This document shows, piece after piece, positions 25,486 to 34,329 of a stretch of 64,000 bases of DNA. The notes beneath the pieces are model-generated. The model saw only the letters and a program-made list of their open reading frames with translations. It was not told where the DNA came from and searched no databases. The stretch's first letter is position 1; each line of letters opens with the position of its first letter. The stretch covers positions 1 through 64,000 of the forward strand of contig CAUJJP010000052.1 in NCBI GenBank assembly GCA_963205525.1, read 5' to 3'. Origin of the DNA: Pseudomonadota bacterium (GTDB lineage: Bacteria > Pseudomonadota > Gammaproteobacteria > Burkholderiales > Burkholderiaceae). Position numbers and translations under genes: made by a program.

Positions 25486-26017
25486 GGGCGGCGGGCGCGG
25501 CAGGCGCAGTCGGCGCACGCTGCGGGGCCGGCAAGCCGGCTTCACGCTCGTCGAGCTGCTGGTCGTCGTCGCCATCGTCGCGCTGAGCGCCGGGCTGGTG
25601 GCGCTGAGCCTGCGCGATCAGCGCGCACAGGCGCTGGAACGCGAGGCCGACCGTCTCGCCCTGCTGCTGGAGACGGCACGCGCCGAGTCGCGCACCAGCG
25701 GCCTGCCGGCGTGGTGGCAGCCCGCCGATGCCGGCAGCGCGGCCGGGTTTCGCTTCGGCGGCCTGACGGCACTCAGCACCCTGCCCCGGACCTGGCTGGA
25801 CGCCCGCGTGCAGGCCGAGGTGGAAGGCGCGCCCCTCCTCGTCCTCGGCCCGGACGCGCTGATCGGCCGCCAGCGCGTGTGGCTGCAGCTCGACGGCGCG
25901 CGCATCGCGGTCGCCACCGACGGCCTGGCGCCGTTCGAGCCCGAGGCTTCCGAAGCAACCGGCGCAGACCTTGCAGACGGCGCAGCCGGCGCCGACGGCG
26001 AACCGGATAGGCCATGA
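25460..26017 (+). CDS. gspH: Type II secretion minor pseudopilin GspH
   Basis: This minor pseudopilin has 185 residues and the cleavage site RQAG|FTLVELL with glutamate +5. The leader is unusually long (about 29 residues) and basic. The start at 25460 lies 26 bp inside the end of gspG and is the best in-frame choice, since no closer ATG or GTG exists before the hydrophobic segment. The C-terminal 20 residues are acidic and alanine-rich. Confidence 0.85.
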   Translation: MPTSVHGSRGGGRGRRSRRTLRGRQAGFTLVELLVVVAIVALSAGLVALSLRDQRAQALEREADRLALLLETARAESRTSGLPAWWQPADAGSAAGFRFGGLTALSTLPRTWLDARVQAEVEGAPLLVLGPDALIGRQRVWLQLDGARIAVATDGLAPFEPEASEATGADLADGAAGADGEPDRP

Positions 26018-26376
26018 CGCACCGGCACTCTGGTTTCACCCTGGTGGAGGTGCTGGTGGCGCTGGCCATCGTCGCCGTCGCGCTCGCGGCCGGCGTGCGC
26101 GCGGCCGGCGCGCTGGCCGACAACAGCGAACGGCTGGCCGCCGTCAGCGCCGCCCAGTGGTGCGCCGAGAACGCCCTCGCCAGGGTGCGGCTGGCGCGCC
26201 AGCTGCCCGATGTCGGCGACGCCGACTTCGGCTGCGAACAACTGGGCCGCAGCTACCGCGGCAGCCTGGCGACGCGGCCGACGCCGAACCCGAACTTCCG
26301 CCGCGTCGACGCCAGCGTGCGCGACGAGGCCGGGCGCCCGCTGCTGACCCTGACCACCGTGGTCGGACGCTACTGA
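26014..26376 (+). CDS. gspI: Type II secretion minor pseudopilin GspI
   Basis: GspI is a minor pseudopilin of the tip complex with GspJ and GspK. The 120-residue protein has a six-residue leader ending in SG|FTLVEVLVALAIV and the family segment NRAE-like WCAENALARVRL. Its start overlaps the gspH stop (ATGA). Confidence 0.92.
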   Translation: MTHRHSGFTLVEVLVALAIVAVALAAGVRAAGALADNSERLAAVSAAQWCAENALARVRLARQLPDVGDADFGCEQLGRSYRGSLATRPTPNPNFRRVDASVRDEAGRPLLTLTTVVGRY

Positions 26377-26389
26377 TGGCTTGGAAGGC

Positions 26390-27061
26390 ATGAGCCGAGC
26401 GTCGCTGCCATGCCGGCTGTCGGTGCGCCCGCCGCGGCGCCGGTTGCCGATCCGCCGCGCCTTCACCCTGGTCGAGCTGCTGGTGGCGCTGGCCACCATG
26501 GCCTTGCTGGCCGCGCTGGCCTGGCGCGGCATAGACGGCATGCTGCGCGCCCGCGAGTCCACCCAGGATTCGATGGCGCACAGCCTGCGCCTGAACACCG
26601 TGCTGCTGCAGTGGGAGCAGGACCTGGCGGCGCTGCACGACAGTGCGCTCGTGCCGGCGCTGCAGTTCGACGGCCGCAGCCTGCGCCTGACGCGCGCCAG
26701 CGACGAGGGCGCGCGCATCGTCGCCTGGACCCTGCGTGACGGCGCCTGGTGGCGCTGGACCGGGCCGCTGGTACAGCGCGTCGGCGACCTGCAGCAGAGC
26801 TGGCTCGCCAGCCAGCAGCTGCAGAGCGGCAGCGCCGACGAGCTGCGGCTGCTGGACGGCGTGCAGGGCTGGCAGCTCTACTACTTCCGCGGCAACGCCT
26901 GGACGAACGCGCAGTCCAGCGCCGGGGAGACGCAGACGGGCGATGGCGCACCGGGCGCGCGCACTGGCCGCGAACCCCTGCCCGACGGCGTGCGGCTGGT
27001 GCTGCAGTTCGCCGACGGCACGCTGACGCGCGACCTCATCGTCCCGCCGCAAGCGCCATGA
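26390..27061 (+). CDS. gspJ: Type II secretion minor pseudopilin GspJ
   Basis: This tip-complex pseudopilin has 223 residues, with the hydrophobic start FTLVELLVALATMALLAALAWRG and the family segment LQWEQDLAAL. The residue before the predicted cleavage point is alanine (RRA|FTLVE, alanine 24) rather than the nearly invariant glycine. A TTG at 26381 could add three residues. The stop overlaps the gspK start. Confidence 0.9.
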   Translation: MSRASLPCRLSVRPPRRRLPIRRAFTLVELLVALATMALLAALAWRGIDGMLRARESTQDSMAHSLRLNTVLLQWEQDLAALHDSALVPALQFDGRSLRLTRASDEGARIVAWTLRDGAWWRWTGPLVQRVGDLQQSWLASQQLQSGSADELRLLDGVQGWQLYYFRGNAWTNAQSSAGETQTGDGAPGARTGREPLPDGVRLVLQFADGTLTRDLIVPPQAP

Positions 27062-28017
27062 AGCCGCGCGCGACCCCGATGCAGCGCGCGCGGCGCGGCA
27101 GCGCGCTGCTGCTGGCGCTCGTCATCACCGCCCTGGTGGCGACGCTGGCGGCGGCGATGGTGGCGCGCCAGCAGCGCGCGCTGGCGCTGGAGGCGGCCGA
27201 GCGCGCGCGCGTGCAATCGGCCTGGGTGCTCGTCGGCGCGCTCGACTGGGCACGCCTGATCCTGCGCGAGGACGCGCGCAACGGTGGCGTCGACGACCTC
27301 AGCGAGCCCTGGGCGGTGCCGCTGGCGGAGGCCAGGCTGTCGACCTTCCTCGCCGTCGACCGCGAGCACCGCGGCGACGACGAGGGTCCGCAGGCCTTTC
27401 TGAGCGGCGCCATCCACGACCTGCAGGGCAGGCTGAACCTGCGCGGGCTGATCGCCGACAACGGCGAGCCCGACCCGGCACAGCTCGCCACCCTGCGCCG
27501 CCTGTGCCTGGTGCTGGGGGTGGGCGAGGATGTCGCCGTGCGCCTGGCGGCCGGGCTGGCGGCGGCGCGCCGCCCGGACGACGCGCAGGCGCCGCTGCTG
27601 CCCACCCGCCTGAGCGAACTGCGCTGGCTGGGGGTGGACGAGACGGCGCTGGCGCGGCTGGCGCCCTACCTGACCCTGCTGCCGCAGGCCACCGCAGTGA
27701 ACCTCAACACCGCCTCGCGCGAGCTGCTGGCGGCGCTGATCCCGGACCTGGACCTGGGCAGCGCCGAGCGCATCGTGCAGCGGCGCGCGCGCCAGCCCTA
27801 TCGGTCGGTGCAGGAGTTCAGCAGCGAACTCGGGCGCGAGCTCGGCGAGCTGCGGCCGGCGCTGGCGGTGGGGTCCAGCTACTTCGAGGTCACGGGCCGC
27901 TTGCGCCTGGACGAGCGCGTGTTCGAGGAACGCTCGGTCGTCGCGCGCAGCGGCAACCGCAGCGTCCAGACCCTGTGGCGCGAGCGCCGAAGCCTGGTCC
28001 CGGGCAGCCTGCCCTGA
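27058..28017 (+). CDS. gspK: Type II secretion minor pseudopilin GspK
   Basis: GspK caps the pseudopilus tip. The 319-residue protein has the typical leader and helix (ARRG|SALLLALVITAL) without glutamate at +5, as expected for GspK, and a large alpha-helical domain containing NLNTASRELLAALIP near residues 220-235. Its start overlaps the gspJ stop (ATGA). An 84-bp gap separates it from gspL. Confidence 0.93.
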   Translation: MKPRATPMQRARRGSALLLALVITALVATLAAAMVARQQRALALEAAERARVQSAWVLVGALDWARLILREDARNGGVDDLSEPWAVPLAEARLSTFLAVDREHRGDDEGPQAFLSGAIHDLQGRLNLRGLIADNGEPDPAQLATLRRLCLVLGVGEDVAVRLAAGLAAARRPDDAQAPLLPTRLSELRWLGVDETALARLAPYLTLLPQATAVNLNTASRELLAALIPDLDLGSAERIVQRRARQPYRSVQEFSSELGRELGELRPALAVGSSYFEVTGRLRLDERVFEERSVVARSGNRSVQTLWRERRSLVPGSLP

Positions 28018-28101
28018 CGCATCACCGATGAGCACCGATCGTCATCTGGTCCAATCGGGCCCGCCGCCGGGGCCCGTGCCTCGGCGATCACCCTGCCACC
28101 C

Positions 28102-29322
28102 ATGAGCGTTCTCGCCGTCTTCGTCCCGCCGCGCGCGCGCGCCAACCCGGCCGCTGCCGAGCCCACGGCCTGGCGCTGGCTGCTTTGCGCCGATGGCCGC
28201 AGCCAGCCGGGCAGCGGCACTCCGGCCGAGTGGCCGGCGGCCGACGAGCTGGTCGCCCTGCTCGCCGAGGACGATGTCGCGTGGCTGCCCGCCACCCTGC
28301 CCAGGGCCTCGCCCGCGCGGCTGCCGCAAGCCTTGATGGGCCTGCTGGAAGACCAGTTGCTGGACGAAGCGGTGCAGTTCGCGCTCGCCCCGGGGGCGCT
28401 GGCGGGGCAGCCGACCTTTGTCGCCGTGATCGACAAGCCATGGCTGGGCGCCACGCTGCAGGCGCTGCAGGCCGCGGGGCGCCCGGCCGAGCGCGTGCTG
28501 CCGCTGCTGCGCCCGGGCTGCGTGCCCGCGCAAGGCCATTTCACGGCCGACCCGGCCGAGGCGAGCGACCCGGCAGACCCCGGCACCCTGCGCCTGGCCT
28601 GGTCGGACGAGCGCGGTGCCGCCTGGCTGGGCACCGCGGGCCCCTGGGCGCGCAGCCTCGCCGAACGTGAGGGCGCGCGCTGGAGCGCCGCTCCGGCCTG
28701 CGCCGGCGCCGCCCAGCAATGGCTGGGTGGCCCGGTGGCGGCGCTGGCCGAAGGCGATCGCGTCCTGCAGGTCCTGGCCGAAGGCTGGAACCTGCTGCAG
28801 TTCGACCTCGCGCCGCGCCGGCACGGCCGCGCCGGGCTGAGGAACGCCTGGCGCCAGTTCCTGGCCCCGGCCTGGCGGCCGGTGCACCTGGGGCTGCTGG
28901 CGCTGGCGGCGCTGAACCTGCTGGGCCTGAACGCCTGGGCCTGGCAGCAGCAGCGGGCGCTGGGCGAGCGCCGGCAGGCGATGGTGGAACTGCTGCGCCA
29001 GACCCACCCGCAGGTGCGCGCCATCCTCGACCCCGCGCTGCAGATGGGGCGCGAGACCGAGCGTCTGCGCCAGCAGGCCGGCCAGCCCGGCGACGACGAC
29101 CTGGAGACCCTGCTCGCGGTGGCCGCCGCGGTCTGGCCGCCGCAGTCGGCAGCGGTGGACGAACTGCGCTTCGAGCCCGGCCGTCTGGTGCTGGCGATCG
29201 ACGGCTGGGACGCGGCGCAGATCGACGCCGTGCGCGAGCAGCTCGCGCCCGCCGGGTGGCAAGTGAGCGTGGCAGGTTCGGAGCTGAGCTTGCAGCGCGC
29301 GCGCGAAGGAGGCCCGCGATGA
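28102..29322 (+). CDS. gspL: Type II secretion inner-membrane protein GspL
   Basis: GspL links the cytoplasmic ATPase GspE to the inner-membrane platform. The 406-residue protein has an actin-like cytoplasmic domain (about 1-245), one transmembrane helix at about 265-285 (HLGLLALAALNLLGLNAWAW) and a periplasmic ferredoxin-like domain. The stop overlaps the gspM start. Sequence conservation of this family is low, so the assignment rests partly on order. Confidence 0.9.
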   Translation: MSVLAVFVPPRARANPAAAEPTAWRWLLCADGRSQPGSGTPAEWPAADELVALLAEDDVAWLPATLPRASPARLPQALMGLLEDQLLDEAVQFALAPGALAGQPTFVAVIDKPWLGATLQALQAAGRPAERVLPLLRPGCVPAQGHFTADPAEASDPADPGTLRLAWSDERGAAWLGTAGPWARSLAEREGARWSAAPACAGAAQQWLGGPVAALAEGDRVLQVLAEGWNLLQFDLAPRRHGRAGLRNAWRQFLAPAWRPVHLGLLALAALNLLGLNAWAWQQQRALGERRQAMVELLRQTHPQVRAILDPALQMGRETERLRQQAGQPGDDDLETLLAVAAAVWPPQSAAVDELRFEPGRLVLAIDGWDAAQIDAVREQLAPAGWQVSVAGSELSLQRAREGGPR

Positions 29323-29843
29323 GGCGCAGCGAAGGCCCGGGCGCCGCCCACGGCAGACCCGGGAGCGAATTCCTGGCGGCCCTGCGCGCACGCTGGGCCG
29401 CCCTGAGTGCGCGCGAGCGCGGCGCGCTCGGTGCCGCGCTCGCGCTGGTGGGCTGCGTCCTGCTGTGGACGCTGGCGCTGCAGCCCGCCTGGCGCACCCT
29501 GCGCAGCGCACCGGCGGAGCAGGCGCGGCTGGACGCCGCCTGGCAGGACATGCAGCGCCAGGCGGCGCAGGCGCAGCAGCTGCGCGCCCTGCCGCCGGTG
29601 GCGCCGGCGCTCGCCGCCCAGGCCTTGCAGGCGGCCACCGCGCGCCTGGGTCCGGGTGCAAAGCTGGCGCTGCAAGGCGAGCGCGCCGTGCTGAGCCTGG
29701 ACGGTGCCAGCGGCGCCGCCATCGCCCAGTGGCTGGCCGAGGTGCGCCGCGGCGCGCGCGCGCGCGCCGTCGAGGCCAGGCTGCAGGCCGGCGCCCAGGG
29801 CTATGCCGGGCGCATCACGGTCGTGCTGGGAAGCGGCGCATGA
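29319..29843 (+). CDS. gspM: Type II secretion inner-membrane protein GspM
   Basis: GspM is the small partner of GspL. The 174-residue protein has a cytoplasmic stretch with LSARERGALGAA, a transmembrane helix at about 40-58 and a periplasmic domain. Overlaps with gspL (ATGA) and gspN (ATGA) place it firmly in the operon. Confidence 0.9.
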   Translation: MRRSEGPGAAHGRPGSEFLAALRARWAALSARERGALGAALALVGCVLLWTLALQPAWRTLRSAPAEQARLDAAWQDMQRQAAQAQQLRALPPVAPALAAQALQAATARLGPGAKLALQGERAVLSLDGASGAAIAQWLAEVRRGARARAVEARLQAGAQGYAGRITVVLGSGA

Positions 29844-30715
29844 GGGTGTTCGCCGGCTCGGCAGCGCCACGCCGCCCCCAGCCCGCCGCCCGCACGCCGC
29901 GCCGCTGGCCGATCCTCGGCGCCCTGCTCGGCGCGCTGGCCGGCGGCCTGGCCCTTGCCCCCGCGGCCTGGCTCGCCGAAGGCGTGGCGCGCTGGAGCGA
30001 GGGTCGGCTGCTGCTGGCCGATGCGCGCGGCAGCATCTGGTCCGGCAGCGCGGTCGCGGCCCTCGCTCCCGGCCCCGGCGCGCAAGGTGCGGTGGCCCTG
30101 CCGGGGCGTCTGGCCTGGCGCGTGGGCATCGCCGACGGCGGCCTGGAGCTGCGCCTTCGGCAGCCCTGCTGCCTGCGCGGCGAGCCGCGCCTGCACGCCA
30201 GCCTGGGCATCGAGCGCTGGCGGCTGGCCTTGCTGCCGGCGGCCGCAGCGGTGGCGAACGCGATGCCGCCCGCGGCGCCTGCGCCGGCACCCGCGCTCGT
30301 CGGCCAGTGGCCGGCCGCCTGGCTGGTCGGCCTGGGCACGCCCTGGAACACCTTGCAGCTCGATGGCGAGCTGCGCCTGAGCGCGCAGGGCCTGCAGCTG
30401 GAGCGCAGCGCCGGACGCTGGCAGCTGGCAGGCAGCGCGCGGCTGGAACTGCAGCGCGCCGCCTCACGCCTGTCCACCCTACCGGTGCTCGGCAGCTACC
30501 GCCTGCAGCTGGACGCGGCCGAGGCCGGAGCCCGGATCGGACTGAGCACCACCTCCGGCGCCCTGCAGCTGTCCGGCGACGGCAGCTGGAGCGCCGCCGG
30601 CCTGCGCTTTCGCGGCCAGGCCGGCGCCGCCGCGGGCGCCTTGCCGGCGCTGCAGAACCTGCTCAACATCATCGGCCGCCGCGACGGCGAGCGGTCGATC
30701 ATCAGCATCGGATGA
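29840..30715 (+). CDS. gspN: Type II secretion protein GspN
   Basis: GspN is an accessory inner-membrane protein found in a subset of type II systems. The 291-residue product has an N-terminal membrane anchor (about 24-45) and a beta-rich periplasmic region, including ARGSIWSGSA near 60-70 and the C-terminal LQNLLNIIGRRDG, both typical of GspN. Its stop overlaps the gspD start. Confidence 0.88.
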   Translation: MRVFAGSAAPRRPQPAARTPRRWPILGALLGALAGGLALAPAAWLAEGVARWSEGRLLLADARGSIWSGSAVAALAPGPGAQGAVALPGRLAWRVGIADGGLELRLRQPCCLRGEPRLHASLGIERWRLALLPAAAAVANAMPPAAPAPAPALVGQWPAAWLVGLGTPWNTLQLDGELRLSAQGLQLERSAGRWQLAGSARLELQRAASRLSTLPVLGSYRLQLDAAEAGARIGLSTTSGALQLSGDGSWSAAGLRFRGQAGAAAGALPALQNLLNIIGRRDGERSIISIG

Positions 30716-32889
30716 CCATGACACTGCGCCCCCCGCACCGCCGCGTGCGCCGCTTTGCGCTCGCGCTCGCCGCCGCCGGCCTGCTGGCGGCGACGGCGAG
30801 CTCGGCCCAGCCCGGCGAGACCGCTGCCACGCGTTCGCGCGCACCGGTGGCGGTGAACTTCCAGAACGTCGAGATCGACGCCGTGACGCGCGCCTTCGCG
30901 GCCATGATCGGGCGCCAGATCGCGGTCGACCCGCGGGTGAAGGGCACGATCACGGTCTACAGCGAGCAGCCGATCAGCGTGCGCGAGGCCTACCTGAGCT
31001 ACCTGGCCGCGCTGCGCGGGCTGGGCTACGCGATGGTGGACAACGGCGGCCTGCTCAAGGTGGTGCCCGAGGCCGAGGCCAAGATCCAGACCGGCACCGT
31101 CTCGGTCGGCGAGGCGGGGCCGCGCGGCGACCAGGTCATGACCCAGATCTTCAGCCTGCAGCACCAGAACCCGACCAGCCTGGTGGCGGTGCTGCGCCCG
31201 CTCATCAGCGCCAACAACACGATCAACGCCAACCCGGGCAGCAACGCCCTCGTCATCACCGACTACGCCGACAACCTGCGCCGGCTGGCGCAGATCATCG
31301 CCGCCCTGGACCGGCCGTCTGACACCGATGTCGACCTCATCCCGCTCAGGCACGCGGTGGCGACCGAGCTGGCGCCGCTGGTGCAGCGCCTGGTGGCCAG
31401 CGGCGTCGTCGCCGGCGGCGCCGCGGCGCGCGTGGCCGGCGCTGCAGGCGGCAGCGAGACGGTGGTGGCCGACCCGCGCAGCAACGCCCTCATCGTGCGC
31501 GCGCCGAACGCGGTGCGGCTGGCCGCGGTGCGCGCCGTGATCGCCCAGCTCGACACCCCGGGCAGCGCCGGGCCGGCCGGCAGCATCTGGGTCGTGAAGC
31601 TGAAGAACGCCGACGCGGTGCGCCTGGCGACGGTGCTGCGCGCGGCCTTCGCCGCCATCGGCAGCGGCGGCGGCGGCGGCAGCGCCAGTGCGGGCGGCAC
31701 GGCGAGCACGAGTCCGACCCCCGCCGCCACCAGCGCCCAGGGCGGCGGTGCCAGCACCCAGGCCGCGGCACCGGTGAGCGCGGCGGCGGCGCCGTCCACC
31801 GGCGGCTTCATCCAGGCCGACCCGGCGACCAACGCCCTCGTCATCAGCGCGCCGGAGCCGCTGTACCGCCAGATCAAGGCCATGATCGAGCAGCTCGACG
31901 AGCGCCGCGCGCAGGTCTACATCGAGAGCATGATCGTCGAGGTCAGCGGCGACAACGCGGCCGATTTCGGCTTCCAGTGGCAGGGTCTGCTGGGCCAGGC
32001 GGGGGACAAGAACCTGATCGGCCTGGGCACCAACTTCAGCACCGCCGGCGGCAACATCGTCGACATCAACGTCTCCGGCGCCAACGGCTCGCTGACCAAG
32101 AACCCGCTCGGCGAGGGCTTCAACATCGGGCTGGTGCGCAAGTTCGGCGACACCTACGCGCTGGCGGCGATCGCGCGCATGCTGCAGACGCAGGCGCAGA
32201 CCAACATCGTCAGCACCCCCAACCTGATCACGCTGGACAACGAGGAGGCCAAGATCGTGGTCGGCGAGAACGTGCCCTTCGTCACCGGCCAGTACACCAA
32301 CACCGGCAGCGCCACCACCAGCCCGTTCCAGACCATAGAGCGCAAGGACGTCGGCATCACGCTGCGCATCCGGCCCCAGGTGGGCGAGAACGGCACCGTG
32401 CGGATGACGATCTACCAGGAGCAGAGCAGCGTCAAGGACACCGCCGCGGTGGGCACCAGCAACGCCGGGCCCTCCACCACCAAGCGCGCGATCGAGTCGC
32501 AGGTGGTGGTGGACGACGGCCAGATCATCGTCCTCGGCGGGCTGATCGAGGACCGCTTCATCGAGAACAAATCCAAGGTGCCGCTGCTCGGCGACATCCC
32601 CTACCTGGGCGCGCTGTTCCGCAGCGAAAGCCGCGAGAAGCGGCGCACCAACCTGATGGTCTTCCTGCGCCCGGTGGTGATGCGCGACCAGGCCGCGAGC
32701 GACCGCCTCTCGCAGCAGCGCTACGACGAGCTGCGGCGCCAGCAGGAGGCCACGCAACCGGCACCCAGCCCGCTGCTGCAGGTGCCGCCGCCGCCCCTGC
32801 TGCCGCCGCTGCCAGGTTCGGTGCCGGCGCAGGAGGCTGCATCCACGCCGGCACCGGCTGCGGCGCCAGCGCCGGCCGCCGCGAACTGA
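30712..32889 (+). CDS. gspD: Type II secretion secretin GspD
   Basis: GspD forms the outer-membrane channel. The 725-residue protein has a signal peptide ending in SSAQP, an N0 domain (about 42-115), N1-N3 domains and the C-terminal secretin barrel, with VPFVTGQ and VPLLGDIPYLGALF. A glycine/serine/alanine-rich linker is inserted around 318-360 within N3. The C-terminal 50 residues are proline-rich; no dedicated pilotin gene is adjacent. Either ATG at 30712 or 30718 may start translation. Confidence 0.95.
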   Translation: MTMTLRPPHRRVRRFALALAAAGLLAATASSAQPGETAATRSRAPVAVNFQNVEIDAVTRAFAAMIGRQIAVDPRVKGTITVYSEQPISVREAYLSYLAALRGLGYAMVDNGGLLKVVPEAEAKIQTGTVSVGEAGPRGDQVMTQIFSLQHQNPTSLVAVLRPLISANNTINANPGSNALVITDYADNLRRLAQIIAALDRPSDTDVDLIPLRHAVATELAPLVQRLVASGVVAGGAAARVAGAAGGSETVVADPRSNALIVRAPNAVRLAAVRAVIAQLDTPGSAGPAGSIWVVKLKNADAVRLATVLRAAFAAIGSGGGGGSASAGGTASTSPTPAATSAQGGGASTQAAAPVSAAAAPSTGGFIQADPATNALVISAPEPLYRQIKAMIEQLDERRAQVYIESMIVEVSGDNAADFGFQWQGLLGQAGDKNLIGLGTNFSTAGGNIVDINVSGANGSLTKNPLGEGFNIGLVRKFGDTYALAAIARMLQTQAQTNIVSTPNLITLDNEEAKIVVGENVPFVTGQYTNTGSATTSPFQTIERKDVGITLRIRPQVGENGTVRMTIYQEQSSVKDTAAVGTSNAGPSTTKRAIESQVVVDDGQIIVLGGLIEDRFIENKSKVPLLGDIPYLGALFRSESREKRRTNLMVFLRPVVMRDQAASDRLSQQRYDELRRQQEATQPAPSPLLQVPPPPLLPPLPGSVPAQEAASTPAPAAAPAPAAAN

Positions 32890-32899
32890 AGGGCGCGCG

Positions 32900-34321
32900 A
32901 TGGCCAGCCGCCACCCCCTGCCCTATGCCTTCGCCAAGGCCCAGCTGCTGCTGCTCGAGGACGAGGGCGGGCAGTGGGTGCTGCACGCCTGCGAGCGCAC
33001 GCCGCTGGCGGCGCTGGCCGAGGTCGGGCGCCGGCATGCGGTGGCGCGCCACGAGCTGGCCGCCGAGGGCGCGCTCGTGCAGCGCATCGCCGCCGCCTAT
33101 GCCGGCGCCGAGAGCAGCGCCGCGGCGGTGATCGGCGAGGTGGAAAGCGGGGTCGACCTCAGCCGCATGATGCAGGAGCTGCCGGCGGTGGAAGACCTGC
33201 TGGAGGCGGCCGACGACGCGCCCATCATCCGCATGCTCAACGCGCTGCTCACGCAGGCGGCCAAGGACGGCGCCTCGGACATCCACATCGAGCCCTACGA
33301 GCGCGCGAGCACGGTGCGCTTTCGCGTCGACGGCACGCTGCGCGAGGTGGTGCAGCCGAACAAGGCGCTGCACGCGGCGCTGATCTCGCGCCTGAAGATC
33401 ATGGCCGAGCTCGACATCGCCGAGAAGCGGCTGCCGCAGGACGGCCGCATCAGCCTGCGCATCGGCGCGCGCGCGATCGACGTGCGCGTGTCCACCCTGC
33501 CCTCGGCGCACGGCGAGCGCGCGGTGCTGCGCCTGCTGGACAAGACCGAGTCGCGCTTCAGCCTGGAGAGCCTGGGCATGAGCGGCGCCGTGCTCGCTGC
33601 CTTCGAGCGCCTAATCCAGCAGCCGCACGGCATCGTCCTCGTCACCGGCCCCACCGGCAGCGGCAAGACCACCACCTTGTACGCCAGCCTGGGCCGCGTC
33701 GACACCGCCGCCACCAACGTGCTGACGGTGGAGGATCCGGTCGAGTACGAGCTGCCCGGCATCGGCCAGACCCAGGTCAACGCGAAGATAGACCTCAGCT
33801 TCGCGAAGGCGCTGCGCGCCATCCTGCGCCAGGACCCGGACGTGATCATGATCGGCGAGATCCGCGACCACGAGACGGCGCAGATCGCGGTCCAGGCCAG
33901 CCTCACCGGCCACCTGGTGCTCGCCACCTTGCACACCAACGACGCGCCGAGCGCGGTCACGCGGCTGGTGGACATGGGCATCGAGCCCTTTCTGCTCAGC
34001 TCCAGCCTGCTGGGCGTGCTGGCGCAGCGCCTGGTGCGCAAGCTGTGCCCGCAGTGCAGGCGCGCGGGCGCCGACGGGCGCTGGCGCGCGGTGGGTTGCG
34101 CCGACTGCGGCATGAGCGGCTACAAGGGCCGCACCGGGGTCTACGAGCTGATGACGGTGGATGCGCCCATCCAGGCCCTGATCCACGCCCAGGCGCCGCA
34201 GGCGCAGATCGGTGCGGCGGCACAGGCCGGCGGCATGCGCTCCATGCGCGAGGACGGCGCGCGCCTGGTCGACGACGGCACGACCTCGGCCGAGGAGGTC
34301 TTGCGCGTGACGCGCGACTAG
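32900..34321 (+). CDS. gspE: Type II secretion ATPase GspE
   Basis: GspE is the cytoplasmic ATPase that powers pseudopilus assembly. The 473-residue protein has Walker A GPTGSGKTTTLY near 250, the Asp box, Walker B IMIGEIRDHETA near 315 and the His box LATLHTNDA. A zinc-binding tetracysteine motif (CPQC then CADC) lies near 385-405. It is 10 bp downstream of gspD. Confidence 0.96.
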   Translation: MASRHPLPYAFAKAQLLLLEDEGGQWVLHACERTPLAALAEVGRRHAVARHELAAEGALVQRIAAAYAGAESSAAAVIGEVESGVDLSRMMQELPAVEDLLEAADDAPIIRMLNALLTQAAKDGASDIHIEPYERASTVRFRVDGTLREVVQPNKALHAALISRLKIMAELDIAEKRLPQDGRISLRIGARAIDVRVSTLPSAHGERAVLRLLDKTESRFSLESLGMSGAVLAAFERLIQQPHGIVLVTGPTGSGKTTTLYASLGRVDTAATNVLTVEDPVEYELPGIGQTQVNAKIDLSFAKALRAILRQDPDVIMIGEIRDHETAQIAVQASLTGHLVLATLHTNDAPSAVTRLVDMGIEPFLLSSSLLGVLAQRLVRKLCPQCRRAGADGRWRAVGCADCGMSGYKGRTGVYELMTVDAPIQALIHAQAPQAQIGAAAQAGGMRSMREDGARLVDDGTTSAEEVLRVTRD

Positions 34322-34329
34322 ACCCGCCC

